A stretch of 36,384 nt of DNA from a gamma proteobacterium L18 (GTDB lineage Bacteria; Pseudomonadota; Gammaproteobacteria; Pseudomonadales; Pseudomonadaceae), in NCBI GenBank assembly GCA_000497835.1, contig KI547168.1, positions 73,689 to 110,072 on the forward strand, written 5' to 3'. Position 1 is the first letter of the stretch, and each line of letters starts with the position of its first letter. Position numbers and translations under genes: made by a program. Below the pieces are notes generated by a model. That model did no database searches. It was not told where the DNA came from and saw nothing but the letters and a program-made list of their open reading frames with translations. Below are positions 17,499 to 26,030 of the stretch, piece after piece.

Positions 17499-18502
17499 AG
17501 GTTCCACTCCTGTGGCAGCGCGTGCCGGGCCAGCTCGCCGAGGGCGGCCAGGTCACGCTCGGCGTGACTCTGGCGCAGGAACACCGGCAAGTCGGCGGCC
17601 AGCCGCGCAAAATGTGCGTCCTTGCAATAAGGATTGGCGCCCAGCGCATGGCCCACGTGGGTCAGGATCTGTTCGCAGCCGTGCTCGATGACGGCGCGCA
17701 CGCGACGCGCCAGCCATTGGCAATCGGCAATCGGGTCGGCCTCCACCGTGGCCGCCGCCTGTTGCAGCACGGCACGCATGGCCGCCAGGGTGCTGTCCAC
17801 GGCGCCCAGGTGGGCGAGGGCGTAAGGCTCGTCACGTTGCAGGCAGTGACCGTGCAGCCGGTGGGCCAGTTGCTGGGCAGCGCCGTACCAGCACCCGGCA
17901 ATACCGATGCCGCCCTGCCAGAAACCGGCGCGGTTCACATACTGCCCCGGTTCCCCGACCCGTGTGCCTTCAGCCTGCTCGAACACCACTTCGACGCTGG
18001 CCGTGGCAGCCATGCCCACGGCGTCCCAGCCCAGCTCGGTCACCGTTACCCCCGGCTGGTCCAGGGCCACGGCCACCAGTTGCTGCTGCCCGTGTTCATC
18101 CCAAGCGGTGAGCAAGGCATGGCTGAGCTGGCTGGCGCCCGAGCACCAGGCCTTGCGCCCGTCCAGCCAGGCGATGCCCTGGTCGTGACGCACGCTGAGC
18201 CGGGCGCTGGGCGGCTCGGCCGCCCACATGCCCCAGGTGCTGTCCACCGGTGGCCGCACGCTGGCCAGTTCGGCCATGATGGCCAGCGCATCGGTGTGGC
18301 CTTCGTACAGCTTGCACAGGCCCAGGTCATGACCGCCGACCACCGCCAATGCCCGCCAGCGCTCCAGGGTACGGCCGCTGCCGGGCAGCGGCAGTTGGTC
18401 GAGACCGTCGGCCACCAATGCCTGCAACTGGGCATGCACAGCGGCCACGTCGGGGTAGCCGGCTGCCGGCCGTTTCAGCGTGGCCGCCAGCACCCGGTTC
18501 AT
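17495..18502 (-). CDS. Acyl-CoA dehydrogenase-like protein
   Basis: Protein of 335 residues resembling the acyl-CoA dehydrogenase fold. A helical N-terminal domain is followed by a beta domain with WCSGASQLSHALLTA, in place of the usual flavin-binding I(T/S)NG block, and by a C-terminal helical bundle (FWQGGIGIAGCWYGAAQQLA and onwards). The usual length is about 380, so it is short. The usual catalytic Glu near the C terminus is not evident to me, and redox function is therefore uncertain. ATGA overlap with glgX upstream and coupling to the PIG-L gene downstream place it in one transcript. Such divergent homologues are often found in biosynthetic clusters rather than in fatty acid oxidation. 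Confidence 0.7.
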   Translation of the reverse strand: MNRVLAATLKRPAAGYPDVAAVHAQLQALVADGLDQLPLPGSGRTLERWRALAVVGGHDLGLCKLYEGHTDALAIMAELASVRPPVDSTWGMWAAEPPSARLSVRHDQGIAWLDGRKAWCSGASQLSHALLTAWDEHGQQQLVAVALDQPGVTVTELGWDAVGMAATASVEVVFEQAEGTRVGEPGQYVNRAGFWQGGIGIAGCWYGAAQQLAHRLHGHCLQRDEPYALAHLGAVDSTLAAMRAVLQQAAATVEADPIADCQWLARRVRAVIEHGCEQILTHVGHALGANPYCKDAHFARLAADLPVFLRQSHAERDLAALGELARHALPQEWNL

Positions 18503-20658
18503 TCTTCGACGTCCCGGTGCAGTTCGAACAGCAACAGTGAGCGCCCCGTGACCAGGAAATCACTGCCGAACGCCAGCGGCTCCTGATCGCGCAACTCGGG
18601 GCGGTTAGTGTCCACCAGGCAGGTCCAGTATTGACCTTCCGGCACCTCGGGCAGCACGAAATTGACCACGTCATGGTGAGCGTTGACGATCAACAACAAG
18701 GTGGCGTCGGCCCCCGGCTTGCGGATGCCGCTGGGCTGCGCGCGGCCGTCGAGCAGCATGCCCAGGCAGCGGCCGTGGCTGTCGTGCCATTGCTCGGTGG
18801 TCATCTCGCTGGCGTCGGGGGCCAGCCAGGTGACGTCCTTGACGCCGATGTCTTCGTTGTACGTGCCGACCAGGAAGCGATTGCGGCGCAGGATGGGGTA
18901 GGACATGCGCAGGCGGATCAGCCGGCGCACGAAGCGCAGCAGGCCCTTGCCGTCCTCATCCAAGTCCCAGTTGACCCAGCCGATCTCGCTGTCCTGGCAG
19001 TAGGCGTTGTTGTTGCCGTTCTGGGTGCGGGCGAATTCGTCACCGGCGACGATCATCGGCGTGCCTTGGGAGAACAGTAGCGTGGCCATGAAGTTGCGCA
19101 TCTGGCGCAGGCGCAGTTCGACGATCTCGCGGTCATCGGTAGGGCCTTCGACGCCGTGGTTCCAGCTGAGGTTGTTGTTGCTGCCGTCCTGGTTGTTCTC
19201 GTCGTTCTCTTCGTTGTGCTTGTCGTTGTACGACACCAGGTCGCGCAAGGTGAAGCCGTCGTGGGCGGTGATGAAGTTCACCGAAGTGTACGGGCGCCGA
19301 CCACGCTGGTTGAACAGCTCGCCGGACCCGGTCAGACGCCCGGCGAAATCGGCCAGTTGGCCGTCGTCGCCTTTCCAGAACGCGCGCGTGGTGTCGCGGA
19401 AGCGGTCGTTCCACTCCGCCCAGCCAGGGGCGAAGCCGCCCACCTGATAGCCGCCCGGGCCACAGTCCCACGGTTCGGCGATCAACTTGACCTGACGCAG
19501 CACCGGGTCCTGGCGGCAGGCCACCAGAAAACTGTGGCGCTCGTCGAAGCCCTCATGGTAACGGCCCAGGATTGTTGCCAGGTCGAAGCGGAAGCCGTCG
19601 ACGTGCATCTCGGTGGCCCAGTAGCGCAGCGAGTCGGTGACCATTTGCAGCACGCACGGGTGGCTCAGGTCCAGGGTGTTGCCGGTGCCCGAATCGTTGA
19701 TGTAGAAGCGCTTGTTGTCAGGCATCAGCCGGTAGTAGCTGGCGTTGTCGATGCCGCGCATGGACAGGGTCGGGCCCTGCTCGTTGCCTTCGGCGGTGTG
19801 GTTGTAGACCACGTCCAGGATCACTTCCAGGCCGGCGTCGTGCAGGTGCGCGACCATCTCCTTGAACTCGGCGATCTTGCCGTTGGCCAGGTAGCGTGGG
19901 TGCGGGGCGAAGAAGGTGATGCTGTTGTAGCCCCAATAGTTGTTCAAGCCTTTCTGCAACAGGTGCTGATCGTTGACGAAGCCATGGATGGGCAGCAACT
20001 CGATGGAGGTGACCCCCAGCTTGCGAATGTGCTCTACCACGTCGGGCACCATCAGCCCGGCGAAAGTGCCGCGCACATCCTCGGGCACCGAAGGGTGGCG
20101 CATGCTGATGCCGCGTACGTGGGTCTCGTAGAAAATGGTCTTGTCCCACGGCACGTTCACGCGCTGGTCGCGACCCCAGGTGTAGGCCGGGTCGATCACC
20201 CGGCACTTGGGCACGAAGGGCGCGCTGTCGCGCTCGTCGAAGCTGAGGTCGCCGTCAGGGTGGCCGATGGTGTAGCCAAACAGGGCTTCGGACCATTTCA
20301 GCTGGCCCACCATCTGCTTGGCGTAGGGGTCGATCAGCAGTTTGTTGTGGTTGAAACGGTGACCGTTTTCCGGATCGTAGGGGCCGTACACTCGGTAGCC
20401 GTAGGTCAGCCCGGGGTGGGCGTCGGGCAGGTAGCCGTGAAAGATCTCGTCGGTGTACTCGGGCAGCTCGATGCGTTCAAGTTCCGTCTCGCCGGTGGAG
20501 TCAAACAGGCACAGTTCAACCTTGGTGGCGTTGGCGGAGAACAATGCAAAGTTGACCCCCAGGCCGTCCCAGGTGGCGCCCAACGGGAAGGGCAGGCCCT
20601 CACGGATGCGCGATGGATCGGTACCAGGGGCGGGGGTGAATTTCTTTTGGCGAGTCAT
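18499..20658 (-). CDS. glgX: Glycogen debranching enzyme GlgX (TreX type)
   Basis: Cytoplasmic GH13 isoamylase-type enzyme of 719 residues that hydrolyses alpha-1,6 branches. It has an N-terminal CBM48-like domain (GATWDGLGVNFALFSANATKV) and the catalytic barrel with D359 (DGFRFDLATILGR), E395 (LIAEPWDCGPGGYQVGGF) and D467 (FITAHDGFTL). The length is close to E. coli GlgX (about 657) and archaeal TreX (about 718). The ATG follows AAGGAA. It is separated from the DUF2934 gene by 145 bp, so it may have its own promoter. The stop overlaps the start of the acyl-CoA dehydrogenase homologue. Debranching would supply linear maltodextrins to TreY and MalQ encoded just upstream. Confidence 0.96.
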   Translation of the reverse strand: MTRQKKFTPAPGTDPSRIREGLPFPLGATWDGLGVNFALFSANATKVELCLFDSTGETELERIELPEYTDEIFHGYLPDAHPGLTYGYRVYGPYDPENGHRFNHNKLLIDPYAKQMVGQLKWSEALFGYTIGHPDGDLSFDERDSAPFVPKCRVIDPAYTWGRDQRVNVPWDKTIFYETHVRGISMRHPSVPEDVRGTFAGLMVPDVVEHIRKLGVTSIELLPIHGFVNDQHLLQKGLNNYWGYNSITFFAPHPRYLANGKIAEFKEMVAHLHDAGLEVILDVVYNHTAEGNEQGPTLSMRGIDNASYYRLMPDNKRFYINDSGTGNTLDLSHPCVLQMVTDSLRYWATEMHVDGFRFDLATILGRYHEGFDERHSFLVACRQDPVLRQVKLIAEPWDCGPGGYQVGGFAPGWAEWNDRFRDTTRAFWKGDDGQLADFAGRLTGSGELFNQRGRRPYTSVNFITAHDGFTLRDLVSYNDKHNEENDENNQDGSNNNLSWNHGVEGPTDDREIVELRLRQMRNFMATLLFSQGTPMIVAGDEFARTQNGNNNAYCQDSEIGWVNWDLDEDGKGLLRFVRRLIRLRMSYPILRRNRFLVGTYNEDIGVKDVTWLAPDASEMTTEQWHDSHGRCLGMLLDGRAQPSGIRKPGADATLLLIVNAHHDVVNFVLPEVPEGQYWTCLVDTNRPELRDQEPLAFGSDFLVTGRSLLLFELHRDVEE

Positions 20659-20755
20659 GGAAAGTTCCTTGCACTGCTAAATCAGGGCGATAGCGATCCG
20701 TCCCGGCACAGGGGGCCGGTAAAGGGGGGCGTTTGACGTGGTGAACGCACGGTCA

Positions 20756-20783
20756 CCCTGCCAGCGCGTGAGCGCTGTCAGGG
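20756..20783 (-). other. Hairpin in the DUF2934-glgX gap
   Basis: A stem of 11 bp with one mismatch (CCCTG and CAGCGC paired with GCGCTG and CAGGG around GTGA) lies in the 145-bp space between the DUF2934 stop and the glgX start. No T-tract follows. It may attenuate or protect the transcript between the two parts of the operon. No clear promoter was recognised in the gap. Confidence 0.5.
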
Positions 20784-20803
20784 GGCCGGGAGCGTTGCGA
20801 TGA

Positions 20804-21160
20804 TCAGCTGGCCGGCGGCTTTTTCGCGGTTGGGCGAGGCGGCTTCTTGTCGGCGGCAGGCTTGGGCGCGGTGGCGGCTTTGGGCTTGGGCGCCGCCGCA
20901 GCAGCAGGCTTGGACGGTGTCGACTTGGCCACCGGCGCAGGCTTGTCCTTGCCTGGCACCGGGGCGGTAGCTGCTGTCTTTGGCTTGGTGGCCGGCTTGG
21001 CAGCGGCCTTGGCCTTGCCCGGCTTGGTGGGGGCCAGGGCTTCGGCCTCGGCCAGCTTTCGCGCCATCTCCCAATGGCGCTCTTCATGCCCCTCGGGTTT
21101 GCCTTCCGATTCCCATATCTGGTAGGCGAATTCGCGTATACGTTTGTCGTCGGCACTCAT
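20804..21160 (-). CDS. DUF2934 protein with a Lys/Pro/Ala-rich tail
   Basis: Protein of 118 residues. Residues 1-45 are the DUF2934 domain (IREFAYQIWESEGKPEGHEE), a short helical motif of unknown role. From about residue 46 to the end the sequence is low complexity: repeated K-P-A, A-A-K-P and P-K-P units without acidic residues except a few Asp. This resembles the basic tail of the histone H1-like AlgP of P. aeruginosa and could bind DNA or polyanions. The ATG at 21160 is preceded by AGGAG; an earlier GTG (21178) overlaps the treY stop. A DUF2934 gene between treY and glgX is usual in pseudomonads from memory. Function is not known. Confidence 0.8.
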   Translation of the reverse strand: MSADDKRIREFAYQIWESEGKPEGHEERHWEMARKLAEAEALAPTKPGKAKAAAKPATKPKTAATAPVPGKDKPAPVAKSTPSKPAAAAAPKPKAATAPKPAADKKPPRPTAKKPPAS

Positions 21161-21174
21161 TTCAACGCTCCTGA

Positions 21175-23952
21175 TCACAAGTCACTTTGTACTAAGAGAT
21201 TGACGGGAAAATCCTTCAGCGCAGCGTTCAGCCACACTTCCTTATTGGGTGTGACTACTACGTCTGAAAAAAGTCCCTTTAATGTAGGCAGAGTGAGATT
21301 AGAAGGTAGCACGACGCGGGTGTCTCCCCACTTTTGTGCGTCGATAAGCGGGCTGGGGGCGTCCCCCAGCAGGTCGCTGGCCAGTCGTGGCACCATGACG
21401 ATGGCCAGTTCGTCAGCATGAATTCGAGCGAAGGCCAGCACGCGGTCGGCCTCATCGCCCAGCACGGGCAAGGGTTCGTAGGTGCCGCGGGCGAACAGTG
21501 CGACCTGTTCGGCGCGGCGGCGCAGGGTGCGGGCAATCAGCTGCTGCTTGAGGTGGCCGTTGTGCCAGTCGGCCAACAGCTGCGCCGGGCTCAACGTGGC
21601 CTGCAAGGCCTGCTCACGGGCAGCGTAGTCCACCGGGCGGCGGTTGTCCGGGTCTACCAGGCTCAGGTCCCAGAATTCGGCGCCCTGGTACAGGTCGGGA
21701 ATGCCCGGCACGGTCATGCGCAGCAGGGTCTGCACCAGGCTGTTGAGGGCGCCGGCAACGCTGATGCGCTGCACCGCGGTGGCCAGCGAGGCGCGCAATT
21801 GCTGGCACTGCGGGTCCAGCAGCAGCTTTTCCAAGTAGGCCTTGCAGGCCTGTTCGTAGGGCTCGTTGGGGGCGCTCCAGCTACTGGCCAGCTTGGCCTC
21901 GCGCAGGGCTTTCTGTTGCCACTGGTACAAGCGCTCGGCGTACGCCTGAAGCCCCTCGGCGTCATCGCTGGACAAGTCCAGCGGCCAACTGCCCAACAGG
22001 GCCTGGAACAGGATCAACTCATCGCCTGGCGACGGCGCGTCGCTGTCACCCACGCGGCTGCGCAGCGGCTCGGCCAGTTCCTGCCAATGGTTGACCCGGC
22101 CGGGGTACCAACTGCTGCGTTCGCTGAGCACGGCCAGGCGTGCGCGGGTGTCTTCGCCGCGCTTGTGGTCGTGGGTGGCGGTGGCCAACAGGTTGTCGGG
22201 GAAGTGTGCCAGGCGCTGGGCGCAGGCGTCGTGGAACACCTGGGGCGGGGCGCTGAAATGTTCGGCGTCGAAGCCCACGTCATTGCGCGACAGCAGCACC
22301 GCCGAGCGATAGAAGGCGGTGTCCTCCACCGCCTTGGCGGCCGTGGGCGAGGTCAGTTGCTGGAAGCGCACGCAGGCGTGGCGCAGCAGTTTGCGCGGAC
22401 GGCCCGGTGGCAGCTGGCGCCATGGCTCGCCACCCAGCCAGCGGGCCAGGTAGTCCAGCACCGGCCAGTCGGCTTCGCTGAGGCTGTTGCGCGCACCGTC
22501 CAGCGCCTGCTGGAAGAACTTTTCGTCCTCGGCAGGGCGGCCACACGCGCTGATGTAAGTGCGGTACACCGGGTAGTGCACCACCAGCGCCTGCAGGGCA
22601 CGGCGGATGGCGCCCAGGGTCAGGTCGCGGCTCATCACGTCGCCACGGGCCACCTGCAGCAGCGCCTGGGCGACGGATTCGAAGTCACCGGCCAGGGTGC
22701 CGTTGATCACCAGGTGGCGGGCGGCGTGGGCTTCTTCCTCGAACACCGCCGGGCGGCCGCTGAGGTTGCTCCACAGCTCGGCCAGCGGCTCGGCGCCTGC
22801 CGGGTCGTGCTGCAGGCGCGAGACCTGGTTCATGAATTCATAGCCGGTGGTGCCGTCCACCTGCCAGTCGCGGTGCAGTTGTTCATCAGCGCCGAGGATC
22901 TTCTCCACGTAGATGGGGAAATGCGTCAGTGCTGCCTCCGGCGGGCGCGCCGCCAACAGGCCGTCGACCCGGCGGCGCAGCTTGCGGCAATAGCCGCGCG
23001 GATCAGCCAGGCCGTCCACGTGGTCGATGCGCAGGCCGTCGATCAGGCCCTGTTCCACCAGCTCGAAAATCTTCGCGTGGGTGGCCTCGAACACCGCAGC
23101 GCGCTCCACGCGCAGGCCGCCCAGTTCGTTGACGTCGAAGAAGCGCCGCCAGTTGATGTCGTCGGCGGCGGTGCGCCAACTGGCCAGGCGGTAGTGTTGC
23201 TTCTCCAGCAGCCGGTGCAGGCGTTGGAAGCCGTCGGGGGTGGTGCTGTCGAAGCGTTGCAGCAGCTCGGCCAGGGCATCGTTGTGACTGACGGCGGCCA
23301 GCTCGGCGCGCAGTTCTGGCGCCTTGTCGTACGCGTGCGGGTCATGCTCCAGGGCGCCGAAGCGGCCGCCCAGCTTGCTCAGCACGGGGTCGGTGGCCGG
23401 GCTGAGCACCTCGGCGTAATCGGGCGGGGAAATGGGGAAGCGGTGCTCGTAGTGCTCCACGTACAGCTGTCCGGTGCTGGCGTCCAGGCGCAGGGGAATC
23501 TCGCCGGCTTGCAGACAGGCGCCGTAGTCGTTGCCCAGGAACGGCAGCAGTAACTGGCCCTCCAGCAGCGGGTCGGGGGAGTGCCACTGGATGTCGAAGA
23601 ACTCGGCGTAGGGGCTGCGTCGCCCCCATTCCAGCAGGTCCAGCCACCAGGGGTTGTGACCACCGCCCACGGCCATGTGGTTGGAGACGATGTCCAGCAC
23701 CAGGCCCATGTCATGTTGGCGCAGGGTCTGCACCAGACGGCGCAGGGCTGGCTCGCCACCCAGCTCGGGGTTGATGCGGGTGGGGTCGACCACGTCGTAG
23801 CCGTGCATGGAGCCCGGGCGCGCCTTGAGGATCGGCGAGGCATAGATATGGCTGATGCCCAGTTGCTGGAAATACGGCACCCGTGCGGCCGCGTCGTCCA
23901 GGGTGAAATCCTTGTGAAACTGCAGCCGTACGCTGCCGGTCATGGCCTTCAT
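21175..23952 (-). CDS. treY: Malto-oligosyltrehalose synthase TreY
   Basis: Cytoplasmic GH13 enzyme of 925 residues that converts the reducing-end maltose unit of a maltodextrin into a trehalose unit. The N terminus has the family block VRLQFHKDFTLDDA and GISHIYASPILKARPGSMHGYDV. The catalytic residues are D310 (GLRIDHVDGLADP), E350 (YVEKILGADE) and D595 (ATHDHKRGED). The start overlaps the malQ stop (ATGA). The last ~130 bp, including the segment around 21240-21310, are noticeably richer in A and T than the rest, though the frame stays open to the normal end. TreZ, encoded two genes upstream, releases trehalose from its product. Confidence 0.95.
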   Translation of the reverse strand: MKAMTGSVRLQFHKDFTLDDAAARVPYFQQLGISHIYASPILKARPGSMHGYDVVDPTRINPELGGEPALRRLVQTLRQHDMGLVLDIVSNHMAVGGGHNPWWLDLLEWGRRSPYAEFFDIQWHSPDPLLEGQLLLPFLGNDYGACLQAGEIPLRLDASTGQLYVEHYEHRFPISPPDYAEVLSPATDPVLSKLGGRFGALEHDPHAYDKAPELRAELAAVSHNDALAELLQRFDSTTPDGFQRLHRLLEKQHYRLASWRTAADDINWRRFFDVNELGGLRVERAAVFEATHAKIFELVEQGLIDGLRIDHVDGLADPRGYCRKLRRRVDGLLAARPPEAALTHFPIYVEKILGADEQLHRDWQVDGTTGYEFMNQVSRLQHDPAGAEPLAELWSNLSGRPAVFEEEAHAARHLVINGTLAGDFESVAQALLQVARGDVMSRDLTLGAIRRALQALVVHYPVYRTYISACGRPAEDEKFFQQALDGARNSLSEADWPVLDYLARWLGGEPWRQLPPGRPRKLLRHACVRFQQLTSPTAAKAVEDTAFYRSAVLLSRNDVGFDAEHFSAPPQVFHDACAQRLAHFPDNLLATATHDHKRGEDTRARLAVLSERSSWYPGRVNHWQELAEPLRSRVGDSDAPSPGDELILFQALLGSWPLDLSSDDAEGLQAYAERLYQWQQKALREAKLASSWSAPNEPYEQACKAYLEKLLLDPQCQQLRASLATAVQRISVAGALNSLVQTLLRMTVPGIPDLYQGAEFWDLSLVDPDNRRPVDYAAREQALQATLSPAQLLADWHNGHLKQQLIARTLRRRAEQVALFARGTYEPLPVLGDEADRVLAFARIHADELAIVMVPRLASDLLGDAPSPLIDAQKWGDTRVVLPSNLTLPTLKGLFSDVVVTPNKEVWLNAALKDFPVNLLVQSDL

Positions 23953-26030
23953 CGATCACGCTCTGTGGCTTGTTGGCGGGCGCAGGCCAGCAGCTCCAGG
24001 CGCCGCGCTGCGTCTTCATCGTCCAGCAGGGTCTGGCTGTCACCGTTGAAGCGCCGTCGCCAGTTGGGGTGGCTGTCGATGGTGCCGGGCAGGTTGGGTT
24101 GTTCCTCCACGCCCAGCGCGTCCTCCAGCGGCAACAGCACCAAGGGCGCGCGGGTGTGGCCGAGGAAGCGTACGCAGGCGTCGATGACCTGGTCGGTTTC
24201 CTCACCGGCTTCGGCAAAGTTCTGGCTGTCCTGGGCCAGGACGTGGCGCAGGCCGCGACGTTCATGTTCGCGGGTTTCGCGCCACTGGTGCTCGGTGTGT
24301 TCGTCTATCAGGTTGAGCTTGTGGTTCCAGTCGATATCACGGGCCTTCCACCAGCCGTGCAAGGTGGACAAGTCATGGGTGGTACTGGTGGCCAAGGCGT
24401 TGTCGGGCCAGTTCAGCACCGGATGGAAGTGGCCGGGGTGGGCTTGCTCGAACAGCAGCACGCGCATGCCCAGCATGTGCCGCGCCACCAGCTTTTCGCG
24501 CAGGCCGTCAGGCACGGTGCCCAGGTCTTCACCCAGGACAATGGCCTGGTGACGATGGGACTCCAGGGTCAGCAGACGCAGCATGTCGTCGATGGGGTAA
24601 TTCAGGTAGGCGCCTTCGCTGGGCGGCGAGCCCATGGGGATCACCCACAGGCGTTGCAGGCCCATCACGTGGTCGATGCGCAGGCCGCCCGCGTGGGCGA
24701 AGTTGGCCCGCAGCATCTCGATGAAGGCGCGAAAGCCGTGGCGCACCAGGCCTTCGGGGGCGAAGGCGGAGATGCCCCAGCCTTGTCCGCTACGGTTGAG
24801 AATGTCGGGTGGTGCACCGACGGTGAGGTCGGCCAGCAGTTCGTCCTGGCGGCTCCAGGCCTGGCTGCCGCCGCCGTCGGCGCCCACGGCCAGGTCAGCG
24901 ATCAGGCCGATGCGCATGCCGCTGCTCCTGGCGGCGTTTTGCGCTCGTTCCAGACTGCGTGCCACCAGCCATTGGCAGAAGGCGTAGAAGCTGACTTCGT
25001 CGGCGTGTTCCAGGGCGAAGGCGGCGATTTCAGGGCTGCGCGGGTCGTGCCATTCTGCGGGCCACTGGCGCCAGTCCTGGCTGGCTTCGCGGGCGGCGCA
25101 GTCGGCTTGCAGGGCTTCGAAGCGGCAGTGGTTTTCCAGCACTTCACCACCGGCGTGGCGGAAGCTGGCGAAGTCGGCGGTCAGCGGGTGATCGCCATGG
25201 GCGAAGCCGTTGTAGAGGCTGCGCAACAGGCGCAGCTTGGCGTCCGTGGCGGCGGGCCAGTCCACCAGCGGCAGTTGCTCCAGATGCGCCAGGGTGTCGC
25301 CCAGGCCGGCGTCATCCAGGGCCACGCGCACGGCACGCTCGCCGAGGATGGCACCGGGGGCGGCGTACAGGCAGTTGAGGAACAGGCGACTGGACGGGGA
25401 ATAAGGGCTGTAGCGGTGCGCGTCGCTGCTGAACATGGCATGCATGGGGCTGATGGCCACGGCGTCGCAACCGCGCTCGCCGGCGCTGCGGGCGAAGGCT
25501 TCCAGGGCCAGGGTGTCGCCGAAGCCACCGTCACCCTCACGGCGCAGGCTGTACAGTTGCACGCTCAGGCCCCAGGCGCGAGGGGCAGCTTCGCCCAGCG
25601 CGTCGCCGACGCTGTAGCAACGTCCGGGCGCCACGGCCAGGGTGAACTGCTGGCCGTCGATGTGCACGTCCTGATAGCCCACCGGCAGCAGGCCGGGCAG
25701 GGCCGCATGGGCATCCAGGCGCAGGTCCAGGGTGGCGCCGTCTTCCAGGTGCACTTGGCACGGGGTGTGGGGCGCGAAGTAGTGGCCCAGGCTGAGGGGG
25801 TGACCGTGGTCCACGGTCAGCAGGGGTGGCAGGTGGGTGTCGCGTTTGACCTGGTTCAGCTCTTCCAGGCTGGCCTCCACTTGTTCGCTAGTGTCGGCGC
25901 AGTGGCCGAGGCCGGCCAAGACCTTGCGCAGTACCGGGTCGGCTACCGTTTGGGGCCGTCCGTTGGCGTCGGTCCAGTGCACGGCCAGGCCGGCGTGTTG
26001 CGCCAACGTCCGCAGTCGCTCATCACTCAT
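23949..26030 (-). CDS. malQ: 4-alpha-glucanotransferase MalQ
   Basis: Cytoplasmic GH77 amylomaltase of 693 residues that transfers maltosyl and longer units between maltodextrins and releases glucose. The family motifs are present: D453 in GLRIDHVMGLQRLW, E501 in VLGEDLGTVPDGLREKL and the third acid in STTHDLSTLHGWW. The N-terminal about 140 residues form the beta-rich extra domain seen in the longer (E. coli-type) enzymes. ATGA overlaps with treZ upstream and treY downstream show tight coupling. In this operon it likely lengthens short maltodextrins so that TreY can act on them; that role is inferred from context. Confidence 0.95.
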   Translation of the reverse strand: MSDERLRTLAQHAGLAVHWTDANGRPQTVADPVLRKVLAGLGHCADTSEQVEASLEELNQVKRDTHLPPLLTVDHGHPLSLGHYFAPHTPCQVHLEDGATLDLRLDAHAALPGLLPVGYQDVHIDGQQFTLAVAPGRCYSVGDALGEAAPRAWGLSVQLYSLRREGDGGFGDTLALEAFARSAGERGCDAVAISPMHAMFSSDAHRYSPYSPSSRLFLNCLYAAPGAILGERAVRVALDDAGLGDTLAHLEQLPLVDWPAATDAKLRLLRSLYNGFAHGDHPLTADFASFRHAGGEVLENHCRFEALQADCAAREASQDWRQWPAEWHDPRSPEIAAFALEHADEVSFYAFCQWLVARSLERAQNAARSSGMRIGLIADLAVGADGGGSQAWSRQDELLADLTVGAPPDILNRSGQGWGISAFAPEGLVRHGFRAFIEMLRANFAHAGGLRIDHVMGLQRLWVIPMGSPPSEGAYLNYPIDDMLRLLTLESHRHQAIVLGEDLGTVPDGLREKLVARHMLGMRVLLFEQAHPGHFHPVLNWPDNALATSTTHDLSTLHGWWKARDIDWNHKLNLIDEHTEHQWRETREHERRGLRHVLAQDSQNFAEAGEETDQVIDACVRFLGHTRAPLVLLPLEDALGVEEQPNLPGTIDSHPNWRRRFNGDSQTLLDDEDAARRLELLACARQQATERDR

